Source: Stappia sp. (lineage in GTDB: Bacteria > Pseudomonadota > Alphaproteobacteria > Rhizobiales > Stappiaceae). From it: 64,000 nt of DNA. The translations under genes were made by a program, and so were the position numbers. The notes under the pieces were generated by a model that did no database searches, was not told the origin of the DNA, and worked only from the letters and a program-made list of their open reading frames with translations. Shown here in pieces: positions 19,040-27,679 of this stretch; the first letter of the stretch is position 1, and each line of letters begins with the position of its first letter. The DNA is taken from contig NZ_CP157793.1 in assembly GCF_040110915.1 (NCBI RefSeq), forward strand, positions 2,678,939 to 2,742,938. Direction: 5' to 3'.

Positions 19040-20563
19040 ATGGCCCAGCTTTACACCGACGGCGTGCTGCCCGGCGCCAGCGCGCCGCGCGCCGGCCGCG
19101 CGACGCGTCTCGCCCGCCGGATCGCGATTGCCGCGACAATCGCCGTGGTCGGCGCCGGGCTCGCGATCGCCGAGCCGCGCGTCGCCGCCGCGCACGGACC
19201 GGAGTCCGTGCCCGACCTTGCCGAGTCTCTGCTCGACGCGGTCGTGAACATTTCCACCGCGCAGAACGTGACCGCCCAGCGCTCCGTTCCCCGGCCGCAG
19301 GTTCCCGAGGGCTCGCCCTTCCAGGAGTTCTTCGACGAGTTCTTCAACCGTCAGGAGCGCAGCCCCGACCGGCCCCGCCGCGTGCAGTCGCTCGGCTCCG
19401 GCTTCGTGCTGGACGGCGTGGAAGGCATCATCGTCACCAACAATCACGTGATCGAGGGTGCCGACGAGATCAACGTCAATTTCAACGACGGAACGAAGCT
19501 GCCGGCCGAGGTGATCGGCACCGATCCCAAGACGGATATCGCCGTGTTGAAGGTCGAGCCCGATGCCCCGCTCAAGGCGGTGTCCTTCGGCGCGTCGGAG
19601 GAAATGCGCGTCGGCGAATGGGTGATGGCGATCGGCAACCCGTTCGGCCTCGGCGGCACGGTCACGACCGGCATCGTCTCGGCGCGCAACCGCGACATCA
19701 ATTCCGGTCCCTACGACAACTATCTGCAGACCGACGCGTCCATCAACCGGGGCAACTCCGGCGGCCCGCTGTTCAATGCGGCCGGCGAGGTGATCGGCAT
19801 CAACACCGCGATCATCTCGCCGTCCGGCGGATCGATCGGCATCGGCTTCGCGATCCCCTCCTCCATCGCGACCAACGTCATCGCCCAGCTGATCGAGTTC
19901 GGAGAGACCCGCCGGGGCTGGCTCGGCGTGCGCATCCAGGAAGTGACGGACGAGATCGCCGAAAGCCTCGGCATGGACGCCGCCGAGGGCGCGCTTGTCG
20001 CCGGCATCACCGAGGGCGGTCCGGCGGAAGCCTCCGGTCTCGAGGCGGGCGACGTGATCCTCGAGTTCAACGGCCAGCGCGTGCCGGAAATGCGCGATCT
20101 GCCGCGCATGGTCGCCGACACGGCCGTGGGCGAGGAGGTCGACGTCATCGTCCTGCGCAAGGGCGAGGAAGTCACCGTTCAGGTCACCCTCGGGCGGCTC
20201 GAGGAGGCCGATGTCGCCAGCGCGGATGGCACCACGCCCCCGGGCGACGAGGCTCCGGCGGCGACATCGATGATGGGCATGACCCTCGCGCCGATGAGCG
20301 ACGAGCTGCGCCAGCAGTATTCGATCTCCGAGGAGGTCGAGGGCGTGGTCGTCACGGCCGTGGAAGAGGGCTCGGACGCGGCCGAAAAGCGCATCAGCGC
20401 CGGCGACGTCGTGGTCGAGGTCGCCCAGGAAGCGGTTTCCACCCCCGCCGACATCCGCAACCGGATCGAGGAGCTGAAGGAAGACGACCGCCGTCTCGCC
20501 CTGCTGCTGATCTCCAATGCGCAGGGCGAGGTCCGCTTCATTCCCCTGCCCATCGAGGAGTGA
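19040..20563 (+). CDS. Do family serine endopeptidase (DegP/MucD-like)
   Basis: A periplasmic HtrA-type protease/chaperone of about 507 residues. The N-terminal signal sequence runs to about residue 45 (LARRIAIAATIAVVGAGLAI). The catalytic triad is His in TNNHVIEGADE, Asp in DPKTDIAVLKV and Ser in NRGNSGGPLFN. Two PDZ domains follow (GWLGVRIQEVTDE and MGMTLAPMSDEL regions). GGAGGA lies 9 nt before ATG 19040, which is preferred over ATG 19019. It lies downstream of hflK-hflC-DUF2065 and serves envelope stress. A terminator is at 20655. Confidence 0.96.
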   Translation: MAQLYTDGVLPGASAPRAGRATRLARRIAIAATIAVVGAGLAIAEPRVAAAHGPESVPDLAESLLDAVVNISTAQNVTAQRSVPRPQVPEGSPFQEFFDEFFNRQERSPDRPRRVQSLGSGFVLDGVEGIIVTNNHVIEGADEINVNFNDGTKLPAEVIGTDPKTDIAVLKVEPDAPLKAVSFGASEEMRVGEWVMAIGNPFGLGGTVTTGIVSARNRDINSGPYDNYLQTDASINRGNSGGPLFNAAGEVIGINTAIISPSGGSIGIGFAIPSSIATNVIAQLIEFGETRRGWLGVRIQEVTDEIAESLGMDAAEGALVAGITEGGPAEASGLEAGDVILEFNGQRVPEMRDLPRMVADTAVGEEVDVIVLRKGEEVTVQVTLGRLEEADVASADGTTPPGDEAPAATSMMGMTLAPMSDELRQQYSISEEVEGVVVTAVEEGSDAAEKRISAGDVVVEVAQEAVSTPADIRNRIEELKEDDRRLALLLISNAQGEVRFIPLPIEE

Positions 20564-20654
20564 GCCGGGCGCATCCGGCCGGCGTCCGAGCGACCGGGCC
20601 GCGGCAAGCGCCACGGGCAGGACTGCGCATGCACGACCGCGAACAAGCGATACC

Positions 20655-20683
20655 GGGCCGCGACGATGTCGCGGCCCTTTTTT
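20655..20683 (+). terminator. Intrinsic terminator after the Do protease gene
   Basis: A perfect 10-bp stem GGGCCGCGAC/GTCGCGGCCC with a 3-nt loop (20655-20677), followed by TTTTTT (20678-20683). It lies 92 nt after the protease stop. Confidence 0.9.
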
Positions 20684-20856
20684 CTTCCCTGCCTTTCACG
20701 CCGGACGTCCCCCCGGCCCCGCACGTGGCCCGGCCGATCGACACGTGCTAATGTCGCAAGGCGCTCGGCGGGAACGCGCTCAAGTCCCGTCAGTTTCCCG
20801 TCATCGTCTGCCCGCGGCGGCTTTTCCGGCCGCGCCCCTCCAACGGACGCATCACC

Positions 20857-21807
20857 ATGGACCGCACGCGCATGGCGCGCCTCGAAAGCCGCTCGCTTCT
20901 TGTCGGAATGGCCGCCAATCTCTTCATGGGGGCCGTCGGCGTCGCCGCCGCGGTGCTGTCCAATTCGACCGCGATCCTTGTGGACGGGCTCTTCTCGCTG
21001 ATCGGCTTTCTCGCCGCCTATCTCGGACAGCGCATCAGCCGGCGCGTGGACGCGGGTCCGGACCGGATCCGACCGCTTGGCTACGCGGCCGACGAGGCGT
21101 TGTTCACCACCTTCCGCGCGCTGTCCCTTCTGGGGCTCGTGGTCTTCGCCGTGGCCACCTCCGCCATGCAGATCCACGATCATCTGACCGGCGCGCAAGG
21201 CCCCGAGCTCCGCTTCGCCCCGATGCTGGCCTATTTCGCGGTCATCGGCACGACCTGCCTTCTGCTGTGGGGATGGCAGCGCTATGCCTGGATCCGGACC
21301 GGGCGCAAGAGCGACATCCTGCGTCTGGAATCCAAGGCGGCCCTCTTCGACGGCCTGATGACCGCCTCGGCCGGGCTGGGTCTCGGCGCGATCTATCTGT
21401 TCCGCGACGGCTTTCTGGCACCGGTCGCGCCGGTCGGCGATTCCATCGTCGTCATGGGCCTGTGTCTGCTGGTGCTCGGCCAGTATCGCCGCGACTTGAT
21501 GCAGGGCCTGTCCGAGCTTGCCGGCGCCACGGCCGAGCCGAAGACCATTGCCACCGCCCGGCGGGCGCTGCGCGCAGCCCTCGCGGACGACGGCGGCACG
21601 CTGGTCGATCTCTCGGTGATCAAGGTCGGCCGCAGCCACGTGGTGACCGTCTATTACGATCCCGGACGGCTGGTGCGTGCGCGCGAGGTCGACGCCCTCA
21701 ACCTGCGCCTGATCGCCGACATTCAACCGGAGTTGCCGGGCGCCGATGTCATCGTCTTCGTCACCGAGCATCCGCGCCGCTGGCCGGACGCGCTCGTTCC
21801 GGCCTGA
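20857..21807 (+). CDS. Cation diffusion facilitator family transporter
   Basis: A 316-residue inner-membrane CDF protein that exports divalent metals by proton exchange. Hydrophobic spans occur at about residues 14-35, 40-60, 88-110, 125-145, 165-190 and 195-215, then a cytosolic domain. Recognisable signatures are LVDGLFSLIGFLAAYLG in TM2 and ESKAALFDGLMTASAGLGLG in TM5. The first-helix metal-site Asp is present in VDGLFS. The metal is not assignable. The gene converges on serB with only 9 nt between. Confidence 0.9.
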   Translation: MDRTRMARLESRSLLVGMAANLFMGAVGVAAAVLSNSTAILVDGLFSLIGFLAAYLGQRISRRVDAGPDRIRPLGYAADEALFTTFRALSLLGLVVFAVATSAMQIHDHLTGAQGPELRFAPMLAYFAVIGTTCLLLWGWQRYAWIRTGRKSDILRLESKAALFDGLMTASAGLGLGAIYLFRDGFLAPVAPVGDSIVVMGLCLLVLGQYRRDLMQGLSELAGATAEPKTIATARRALRAALADDGGTLVDLSVIKVGRSHVVTVYYDPGRLVRAREVDALNLRLIADIQPELPGADVIVFVTEHPRRWPDALVPA

Positions 21808-21816
21808 CCGCCAAGC

Positions 21817-22743
21817 TCAATCCCGCACGAAATCCGCCGCGCGGTAGCCCTGGATGTACAAGAGCGCGGTGAGATCGCCATGGTCGATGCGGGCGTCGGC
21901 CACCGCGGCGACGGCCGGCTTGGCGTGATAGGCAACGCCGAGCCCCGCGAGATCGATCATGGCGAGATCATTGGCGCCGTCGCCGACCGCGAGCGCGGCC
22001 TCGGCCGGCAGCCCCTGTTCGGCGAGCAAGGCGCTCAGCCGGTCGCGCTTGGCCTGCCGGCCGAGGATCGGCTCCGCCACCCGCCCCGTCAACTTTCCGT
22101 CGGTGCTTTCGAGCCGGTTCGCGCGGTGCTCGTGGAAGCCGAGCCACTCCGCCACCACCGACGTGAACACCGTGAAACCGCCCGAGACCAGCGCGCAATA
22201 GGCCCCGTCGGCGCGCATGGTCTGCACCAGCATGCGCGCGCCCGGCGTCACTGTGATCTTGGTCGCAAGCACCGTGTCGACGATGCCGGCGTCGAGCCCG
22301 GCGAGCATCGCCGCGCGTTCCCGGAGCGCCGGCTCGAACTCCAGTTCGCCACGCATGGCGCGTTCCGTGATTTGGGAGATCTCCGCCTTCTTGCCCAGCA
22401 CATCGGCCAGTTCGTCGATGCACTCCTGCCCGATCATGGTGGAATCCATGTCGGCGATGAGCAAACGCTTGCGCCGCCCCGCGCGCTTTTGCACAACAAC
22501 GTCGACGGGCGCATCGCCGAGGCGATCGCGGATCGCGCGCTCGATCTCCGCGATCGCCTCGGGCGCGGCCTCTTCGGACGCGCGGTCCTTGGGCGCGAGT
22601 TCGAAGGCCAGATCCTCGGCGACGCCCGGCGCAAGCGTGTCGCTCTCGCTCAGTCCCGGCACGCAGGCGCGCACGGCGGCAAGGCGGTCGGCATCGAGAA
22701 CCGGGCGCGCCGGATCGCAAATCAGGGTGGCAACGTAGGACAT
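21817..22743 (-). CDS. serB: Phosphoserine phosphatase
   Basis: A HAD-superfamily phosphatase of about 308 residues that makes L-serine from phosphoserine in the last step of serine synthesis. An N-terminal ACT-like region (residues about 1-90) precedes the HAD domain. The nucleophile motif is IADMDSTMIGQECIDELAD, motif II is ALVSGGFTVF, and the Mg2+ motif is AVGDGANDLAMI. ATG 22743 (MSYVATLICD) is chosen from homologue-like N-terminal sequence. It is divergent from miaA with a 17-bp gap, so promoters must overlap coding sequence. Confidence 0.96.
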   Translation of the reverse strand: MSYVATLICDPARPVLDADRLAAVRACVPGLSESDTLAPGVAEDLAFELAPKDRASEEAAPEAIAEIERAIRDRLGDAPVDVVVQKRAGRRKRLLIADMDSTMIGQECIDELADVLGKKAEISQITERAMRGELEFEPALRERAAMLAGLDAGIVDTVLATKITVTPGARMLVQTMRADGAYCALVSGGFTVFTSVVAEWLGFHEHRANRLESTDGKLTGRVAEPILGRQAKRDRLSALLAEQGLPAEAALAVGDGANDLAMIDLAGLGVAYHAKPAVAAVADARIDHGDLTALLYIQGYRAADFVRD

Positions 22744-22760
22744 TGGCAGACGGATCCCGG

Positions 22761-23717
22761 ATGAAGGAGGGCGACAACGCCTTGGCGGGTGCGGTGACGT
22801 TGATAGCGGGGCCAACGGCCAGCGGCAAGTCGGGGCTGGCGACGGCGCTGGCCGAGCGGCTCGACGCGCTGGTGGTCAATGCAGACAGCATGCAGGTCTA
22901 TCGCGACCTCGACATCCTGACGGCCCGCCCGCCGGCGACCGATCTGGCGCGCGCCGAGCACCGCCTCTACGGGCACCTGGATGCCGCCACCCCCTATTCC
23001 GTCGCCGCGTGGCGCGCGGAGGTCGCCGCGATCCTGCGCGCGGCGGCACAGGACAATCGCCCGGTCGTTCTCGTCGGCGGCACGGGGCTCTACTTCAAGG
23101 CGCTCACGCAGGGCCTGTCCAGAATTCCGCCCATCCCCGACGCCATCCGCGCCCGCTGGCGCACGCAGGCCGACGCGGCACCCGCCGGGGCGCTGCATGC
23201 GGCGCTCGCCGCCCGCGACCCCGTCATGGCCGCGCGGCTGGCGCCGGGCGACACGCAACGGCTGGTGCGCGCGCTGGAGGTCATCGACGGCACCGGCCGC
23301 TCGCTCGCCGACTGGCAGGGCACCCGCGACGCCCCCCTGGTTCCGGCCGATGTGCAGCGCCTTGTGCTCGCTCCGCCGCGTCCCTGGCTGCACGCCCGCA
23401 TCGCCTCCCGCTTCTCCGCGATGGTCGCCGCCGGTGCCGTGGAAGAGGCCCGCGCCCTCCTGGCGCGCGATCTCGACCCGACGCTGCCGGCGATGAAGGC
23501 CATCGGCGTGCGCGAGCTCGGCGCGCTGCCCGACGATCGCGCCGGGCTGGAGGCCGCCTGTGCGCGGGCCACGACCGACACCCGCCGCTATGCCAAGCGG
23601 CAGGAGACCTTCTTTCGCGGTCAACTGCCCGACTGGCCGCGCATCGACCCGAGCGCCATGGACGTCGCCGAACTCGTCGACACGCTGTCCGACACCATGC
23701 GGAAGACTACGTGCTAA
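22761..23717 (+). CDS. miaA: tRNA dimethylallyltransferase
   Basis: MiaA adds the dimethylallyl group to A37 of tRNAs reading UNN codons. It has about 318 residues. The P-loop is AGPTASGKSGLATAL. The dimethylallyl and tRNA region is NADSMQVYRDLDILTARPPA, followed by VGGTGLYFKALTQGLS and YAKRQETFFR. ATG 22761 has no ribosome site; AAGGAGGG (22764-22771) lies 10 nt before TTG 22782 (AGAVTLIAG), so TTG may be the true start, which would also match the usual MiaA N-terminus. It is divergent from serB. Confidence 0.95.
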   Translation: MKEGDNALAGAVTLIAGPTASGKSGLATALAERLDALVVNADSMQVYRDLDILTARPPATDLARAEHRLYGHLDAATPYSVAAWRAEVAAILRAAAQDNRPVVLVGGTGLYFKALTQGLSRIPPIPDAIRARWRTQADAAPAGALHAALAARDPVMAARLAPGDTQRLVRALEVIDGTGRSLADWQGTRDAPLVPADVQRLVLAPPRPWLHARIASRFSAMVAAGAVEEARALLARDLDPTLPAMKAIGVRELGALPDDRAGLEAACARATTDTRRYAKRQETFFRGQLPDWPRIDPSAMDVAELVDTLSDTMRKTTC

Positions 23718-24134
23718 GATTGCACTGCCTTGATTCATGCACAAATGGCGCGTAGATAGCAGCGCATCGCAGTGCACGCGGAAGTATGTGCACTGCAGCG
23801 AAACAATTTTGGCTTGGACAGCAGATCGCCGCCGCCAGCCATGGTATGCTCCGCGCTCGAAGCGCGCAGGATGACATGCGGATTCGCGACCGGCGGGGGA
23901 CCGGCTCGTCATTCCGCCTCCGGAGATCGGGAGCGGCGACCGGGAGCGGCGACCGCGAACCGAGACCGGGAGCGGAGATCGCACCCGGCGATTCGACACG
24001 GAGATCGGCGGTCTCCGAATACAGACACCTGAGGCGCGAAATGCGCCACGGCCCCCGACCGCGACCATGTGCCGATGACGGGGCCGGGCCGGCGGGCCGC
24101 GCCGCCGGCTTTCGGGGACCAAGGAGAGGACAAG
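23718..24134. other. 417-bp gap with short tandem repeats
   Basis: No convincing gene. The middle carries a degenerate tandem run of GGGAGCGGCGACC-type units (about 23926-24010), and GTGCAC occurs twice near 23773 and 23788. Possible frames here are low-complexity Arg/Gly-rich and are not believed. Confidence 0.5.
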
Positions 24135-24680
24135 ATGGCGCCCACTGCGATCCTGGAGACGCGACGGCTGATGCTCAGCGCCTTCACGCCGGGAGATCTC
24201 GGTGATCTCTACGCCTTGCACCGCGACCCGGACGTCAACCGTTTCCTCGCCTCGCATGAGGTGATCGCCAGCCGCGGCGACGCCGAACGCCACCTGCAGG
24301 ACTATATCTCCGGCCAGGAGCGGCGCGGCTTCAGCCAGTGGAAGGCGACCTTGCCGGAAGGCGTCTTCGTCGGCCGCGCGGGCTTCTCGGTCTATGAGGA
24401 GACCTCCGAGGTCGCGCTGAGCATCTGCCTGAAGTCAGACTTCTGGGGCAAGGGCTATGCCTCCGAACTCGCCGACGCGCTCGTCGGCTGGTACTTCGAC
24501 AACACCTATTTCACCCATCTGATCGCCTTCGTCGCCTCGGGCAACGAACCCGCGCGCCGCATGATGGAGGGCATCGGCTTTCGCCAGCGCCAGCGCACGG
24601 TGATCGACGACGCCCCCTTCGACTGCCTGCAGATCCTCTCCCCCGCCCTCGCACGCCGCTTCGCCACCGGCATGGGCTGA
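24135..24680 (+). CDS. GNAT family N-acetyltransferase (RimJ-like)
   Basis: A 181-residue acetyltransferase of the Acetyltransf_3 type. It opens LETRRLMLSAFTPGDLGDLY and has the acetyl-CoA region EVALSICLKSDFWGKGYASE, with GNEPARRMMEGIGFRQR near the end, as in RimJ/RimL-type enzymes. AAGGAG lies 8 nt before ATG 24135, which fixes the start. It is a single gene, and the substrate is unknown. Immediately downstream the base composition drops sharply. Confidence 0.88.
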   Translation: MAPTAILETRRLMLSAFTPGDLGDLYALHRDPDVNRFLASHEVIASRGDAERHLQDYISGQERRGFSQWKATLPEGVFVGRAGFSVYEETSEVALSICLKSDFWGKGYASELADALVGWYFDNTYFTHLIAFVASGNEPARRMMEGIGFRQRQRTVIDDAPFDCLQILSPALARRFATGMG

Positions 24681-24734
24681 GCCGGGCTGAATCAGTCAAA
24701 TTCAACCGAAATCTTTGAATGCGGTCGGCGAAGA

Positions 24735-25481
24735 TCACCTGCGATAAGCCGGCCGACGCATACACTCACTTCGCACTGCGAGATTCTGGAGCCGGTCCCC
24801 AAGGTAGCGGTCGACAATCTGGTAATCGGCGAACTCGACCGGAGACAGCGAATAGGCAAAAATTCTACCAACAATCGTGGCAATCCAGTCAGCGCATTGG
24901 ATATTCTGGTTTGCGTAGCTTTCGACCTCAAATGGAGGACTTGCCATCGCTCGACATGGCTTCTCTCCATACATTGTCTTAATCGATGCCTCGAGTAATT
25001 CCTTTCGAGCGGAATGCTGATCGAATATGAGAATAAAAGTCTCTCCATTGTCTTCACAATAGCCATTCAATTTCCGAATCGCATGAGAAACAACAGTCTT
25101 ATACAAACCATTCGAATTCAAATCCGTTCGGTTTCGAAATTTTTCCCTGCCATAATAGAAAACGCCACCACCCCGCCGCTCCAGCCTGTTCAAGATACGA
25201 TTCAGCAATTGCCGAAGCACGGGATATTTTTCAAGAGGACTGGGCCGAATAAAGGACGTCCCCTTCTTCTCCCATTTGGCAGGAATTTGGCGCGATCGCT
25301 CTATTTCATCTCGGAAAACGAACTGTTTTTGCTGCAAGAAAAATGTAGCAAAATTGCGAACTTCTGCTTCAGGAAGAATAATACCACCGACGCCGAAAAC
25401 CGGACTTTCGTTATAACTAGTCTCGGCCCGCGCAACATAAGGGCCTATATGTCCAAATTCATCAAGATATACGAACAGCAT
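24735..25481 (-). CDS. DUF3800 domain-containing protein
   Basis: A 248-residue protein. It starts with MLFVYLDEFGHIG (the YxDE-type motif of DUF3800), has a central FILIFDQHSARKELLEASI, and ends with NIQCADWIATIVGRIFAYSL, the usual C-terminal Q.AD signature. DUF3800 proteins are scattered in phages and mobile regions, and the acidic motifs suggest a nuclease-like metal site, but activity is not established. The gene is markedly AT-richer and uses different codons than its neighbours, a sign of transfer. No clear Shine-Dalgarno. Confidence 0.88.
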   Translation of the reverse strand: MLFVYLDEFGHIGPYVARAETSYNESPVFGVGGIILPEAEVRNFATFFLQQKQFVFRDEIERSRQIPAKWEKKGTSFIRPSPLEKYPVLRQLLNRILNRLERRGGGVFYYGREKFRNRTDLNSNGLYKTVVSHAIRKLNGYCEDNGETFILIFDQHSARKELLEASIKTMYGEKPCRAMASPPFEVESYANQNIQCADWIATIVGRIFAYSLSPVEFADYQIVDRYLGDRLQNLAVRSECMRRPAYRR

Positions 25482-25578
25482 CTTGAAACACAGAGACCCG
25501 CGCCAATAATGGTCGCGGGCCCTGGAATGAGCGCAGCTTTCACTGCAACTCCGTAAATATATAATCCAATTCCACCCC

Positions 25579-25612
25579 GCACTTCAAGTTATATATCAAA
25601 ACACTGAAGTGC
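25579..25612. promoter_or_regulatory. Inverted repeat between DUF3800 and leuA
   Basis: GCACTTCA (25579-25586) and TGAAGTGC (25605-25612) flank an AT-rich 18-nt loop. It sits about 100 bp upstream of the DUF3800 gene and just downstream of leuA. There is no T-run, so it is not a standard terminator; it could be an operator or the edge of the foreign segment. Confidence 0.35.
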
Positions 25613-25643
25613 TAAGCAACATTGGATTGCAGAAAGCAGCGCC

Positions 25644-27191
25644 TCACACGGCCCTGAGTTCCTGGTGGTCCGGGCGGTTCTGGCGGGCGATCAGCTTGTT
25701 GAGCGCCGAGACATAGGCGCGGGCCGAGGCGACCAGCGTGTCGGTGTCCGCACCCTTGCCGGTGGAGATGCGTCCGTTGGCCTCCAGCCGCACGGAGACC
25801 TCGCCCTGCGCGTCCGTGCCCTCGGTCACGGCGTGCACCTGATAGAGCGACAGCGTCGCTTCATGCGGGACGATCGCCTTGATCGCGTTGAAGGTCGCGT
25901 CGACCGGGCCGTCGCCGGTGCTTTCCTTGGTGATGTGCTGGCCGTCGACATCCATGGTCAGGATCGCCTTCTGCGGGCCGCCCGTGCCGGCGATGACGGT
26001 GAGCGCGATCACCTTGATCTGCTCGCCCTGGGTCGCGATCTCGTTTTCGACCAGCGCCTCGATGTCCTCGTCGTAGACGTGCTTCTTGCGGTCGGCGAGA
26101 TCCTTGAAGCGGCGGAAGGCCTCCTCGAAGGCGTTGTCGCCGATCTCGTAGCCCAGTTCCTCCAGCTTCTGGCGGAAGGCATGGCGGCCGGAATGCTTGC
26201 CCATCACCAGCGAGGTGGCGCGCACGCCCACGTCCGCGGGCTTCATGATCTCGTAGGTCTCGGCGTTCTTCAGCATGCCGTCCTGGTGGATGCCGCTTTC
26301 ATGCGCGAAGGCGTTCTTGCCGACGATCGCCTTGTTGAACTGCACCGGAAAGCCGGAAACGGCCGACACCAGCTTGGACGCCCGCGTCAGATACTTCGGA
26401 TCGACGCTCGAATCATAGGGCATCACGTCGGCGCGGGTGCGGATCGCCATGACGATCTCTTCCAGCGCGGCATTGCCCGCACGCTCGCCCAGGCCGTTGA
26501 TCGTGCACTCGATCTGCCGCGCGCCACCGGCAACCCCGGCCAGCGAATTGGCGACCGCCAGGCCCAGATCGTCGTGACAATGGACGGAAAACACCGCCTT
26601 GTCCGCATCCGGCACCTGGGCGCGGATCGTCTCGAACATCGCCTTGTACTCGTCCGGCGTGGCATAGCCCACGGTGTCCGGCAGGTTGATCGTCGTCGCG
26701 CCGGCGCGGATCGCCGCCTCGACGCAGCGGCACAGATACTCGATGGGCGTGCGGGTCGCGTCCATCGCCGACCATTCCACGTCGTCGATCAGGTTGCGCG
26801 CCCGCGTCACCGTGTCGGTGATGATGTCGAGCACCTGCGCTTCCGTTTTCTTCATCTGGTGTTCCAGATGGATCGGCGAGGTCGAGACGAAGGTGTGAAT
26901 ACGGCCGCGTTCGGCGTGACGGACCGCTTCGCCGGCCCGGTCGATGTCGGCGTGAATGGCGCGCGCCAGGCCCGCGATCACCGAGCGCTTGGCCCGGCGG
27001 GCGATCTCGCTCACCGCCTCGAAGTCGCCGTTGGAGGCGATGGGAAAGCCCGCCTCGATGATGTCGACGCCCATGTCGTCGAGAATTTCGGCGACCTGCA
27101 GCTTCTCCTCCAGCGTCATGGAGGCGCCGGGCGACTGCTCGCCGTCGCGCAACGTGGTGTCGAAGATGAAGACGTGGTCCTTGCCAGCCAT
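25644..27191 (-). CDS. leuA: 2-isopropylmalate synthase
   Basis: A 515-residue enzyme that condenses acetyl-CoA with 2-oxoisovalerate, the first committed step of leucine synthesis. The TIM-barrel HMGL-like domain opens FDTTLRDGEQSPGASMTLEE and has the metal-binding HCHDDLGLAVAN and NGLGERAGNAALEEIVMA. The C-terminal regulatory LeuA domain (from about residue 370) binds leucine for feedback inhibition. The upstream leader (27246-27440) encodes a Leu-rich peptide and alternative hairpins, so transcription is probably attenuated by leucine. Confidence 0.97.
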   Translation of the reverse strand: MAGKDHVFIFDTTLRDGEQSPGASMTLEEKLQVAEILDDMGVDIIEAGFPIASNGDFEAVSEIARRAKRSVIAGLARAIHADIDRAGEAVRHAERGRIHTFVSTSPIHLEHQMKKTEAQVLDIITDTVTRARNLIDDVEWSAMDATRTPIEYLCRCVEAAIRAGATTINLPDTVGYATPDEYKAMFETIRAQVPDADKAVFSVHCHDDLGLAVANSLAGVAGGARQIECTINGLGERAGNAALEEIVMAIRTRADVMPYDSSVDPKYLTRASKLVSAVSGFPVQFNKAIVGKNAFAHESGIHQDGMLKNAETYEIMKPADVGVRATSLVMGKHSGRHAFRQKLEELGYEIGDNAFEEAFRRFKDLADRKKHVYDEDIEALVENEIATQGEQIKVIALTVIAGTGGPQKAILTMDVDGQHITKESTGDGPVDATFNAIKAIVPHEATLSLYQVHAVTEGTDAQGEVSVRLEANGRISTGKGADTDTLVASARAYVSALNKLIARQNRPDHQELRAV

Positions 27192-27245
27192 GTGTCGGTC
27201 CTCTCAAGCCGGGCCCGCGGACGGCGCCGCCCGGGCCCTAAAATC

Positions 27246-27345
27246 CTGCGCGCGGGAACGCGCGCTCCAAAAAACGAAGGGATTTCGAAGAAGGCTCCCC
27301 TGAGTGCCCGCTTCCGTCCAAGCGGAAGCAGCCGACGCTCAGGGG
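27246..27345 (-). promoter_or_regulatory. leuA attenuator (mutually exclusive hairpins)
   Basis: On the minus strand CCCCTGAG (27345-27338), containing the leader stop codon, can pair with CTCAGGGG (27304-27297). Between them is a GCTTCCG/CGGAAGC hairpin (27329-27310). The same 3' arm, as AGGGGA, can instead pair with TCCCTT, followed by CG and T6 (27274-27269): a weak terminator. A ribosome finishing the leader would cover CCCCTGAG and favour termination; one stalled at Leu codons would favour the antiterminator. A GC hairpin lies at 27265-27248. Confidence 0.6.
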
Positions 27346-27440
27346 CTGATAAGGAGAAGGAGGCCGCCAAGGCCAAGGGGTCCGCCGCGCGGAACGCGCG
27401 TGGAGATCGCGATATCGGCAGGGGTGCCAGCGGCGATCAT
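27339..27440 (-). CDS. leuL: leu leader peptide (33 aa, Leu-rich)
   Basis: A short reading frame ATG 27440 to TGA 27339, ending PLGLGGLLLLISP with four consecutive leucine codons (CTC CTT CTC CTT) and two more shortly before. It is 147 nt upstream of leuA, and its stop codon lies in the 5' arm of the predicted antiterminator. This is the layout of leucine attenuation leaders. No strong Shine-Dalgarno is visible (GAGG about 14 nt upstream). The Leu run and hairpin logic make it convincing. Confidence 0.72.
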   Translation of the reverse strand: MIAAGTPADIAISTRVPRGGPLGLGGLLLLISP

Positions 27441-27500
27441 GCGGACAATCCGTTCCTCGTCTTCGCGGTTGCGGGGACTTGATCGACCCGTTTCCGCCCG

Positions 27501-27514
27501 GCCATCGCGATGGC
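27501..27514. promoter_or_regulatory. 14-bp perfect palindrome upstream of the leu leader
   Basis: GCCATCGCGATGGC, 60 bp upstream of the leader start, in the region that must hold the leu promoter. It may be a regulator site. No -35/-10 pair is clear nearby. Confidence 0.35.
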
Positions 27515-27523
27515 CTGTCTCTT

Positions 27524-27558
27524 TCAGGCTGAGCGCCCGTCGTTCTCAGGCTGAGCGC
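27524..27558. repeat. 13-bp direct repeat at 22-bp spacing upstream of the leu leader
   Basis: TCAGGCTGAGCGC occurs at 27524-27536 and 27546-27558, two helical turns apart, and the second copy runs into a GAGCGC-AA-GCGCTC palindrome. The phasing suggests cooperative protein binding on one DNA face, but a local duplication is also possible. Confidence 0.35.
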
Positions 27559-27679
27559 AAGCGCTCAACAATCGGTTAACGCCTCGAATGGGTACCCGAT
27601 CGGCGGCGGCGACGCAAGAGGCCGACCGGCGCCCGAGGGATTGCGCGGACGGCGACCCTCGCCGCCGTCCGCGTCGCGA

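Noticed and set aside
24700-25640. Prophage or integrative element
   Set aside because: Only one foreign-looking gene; no integrase, att repeats or phage structural genes were found.
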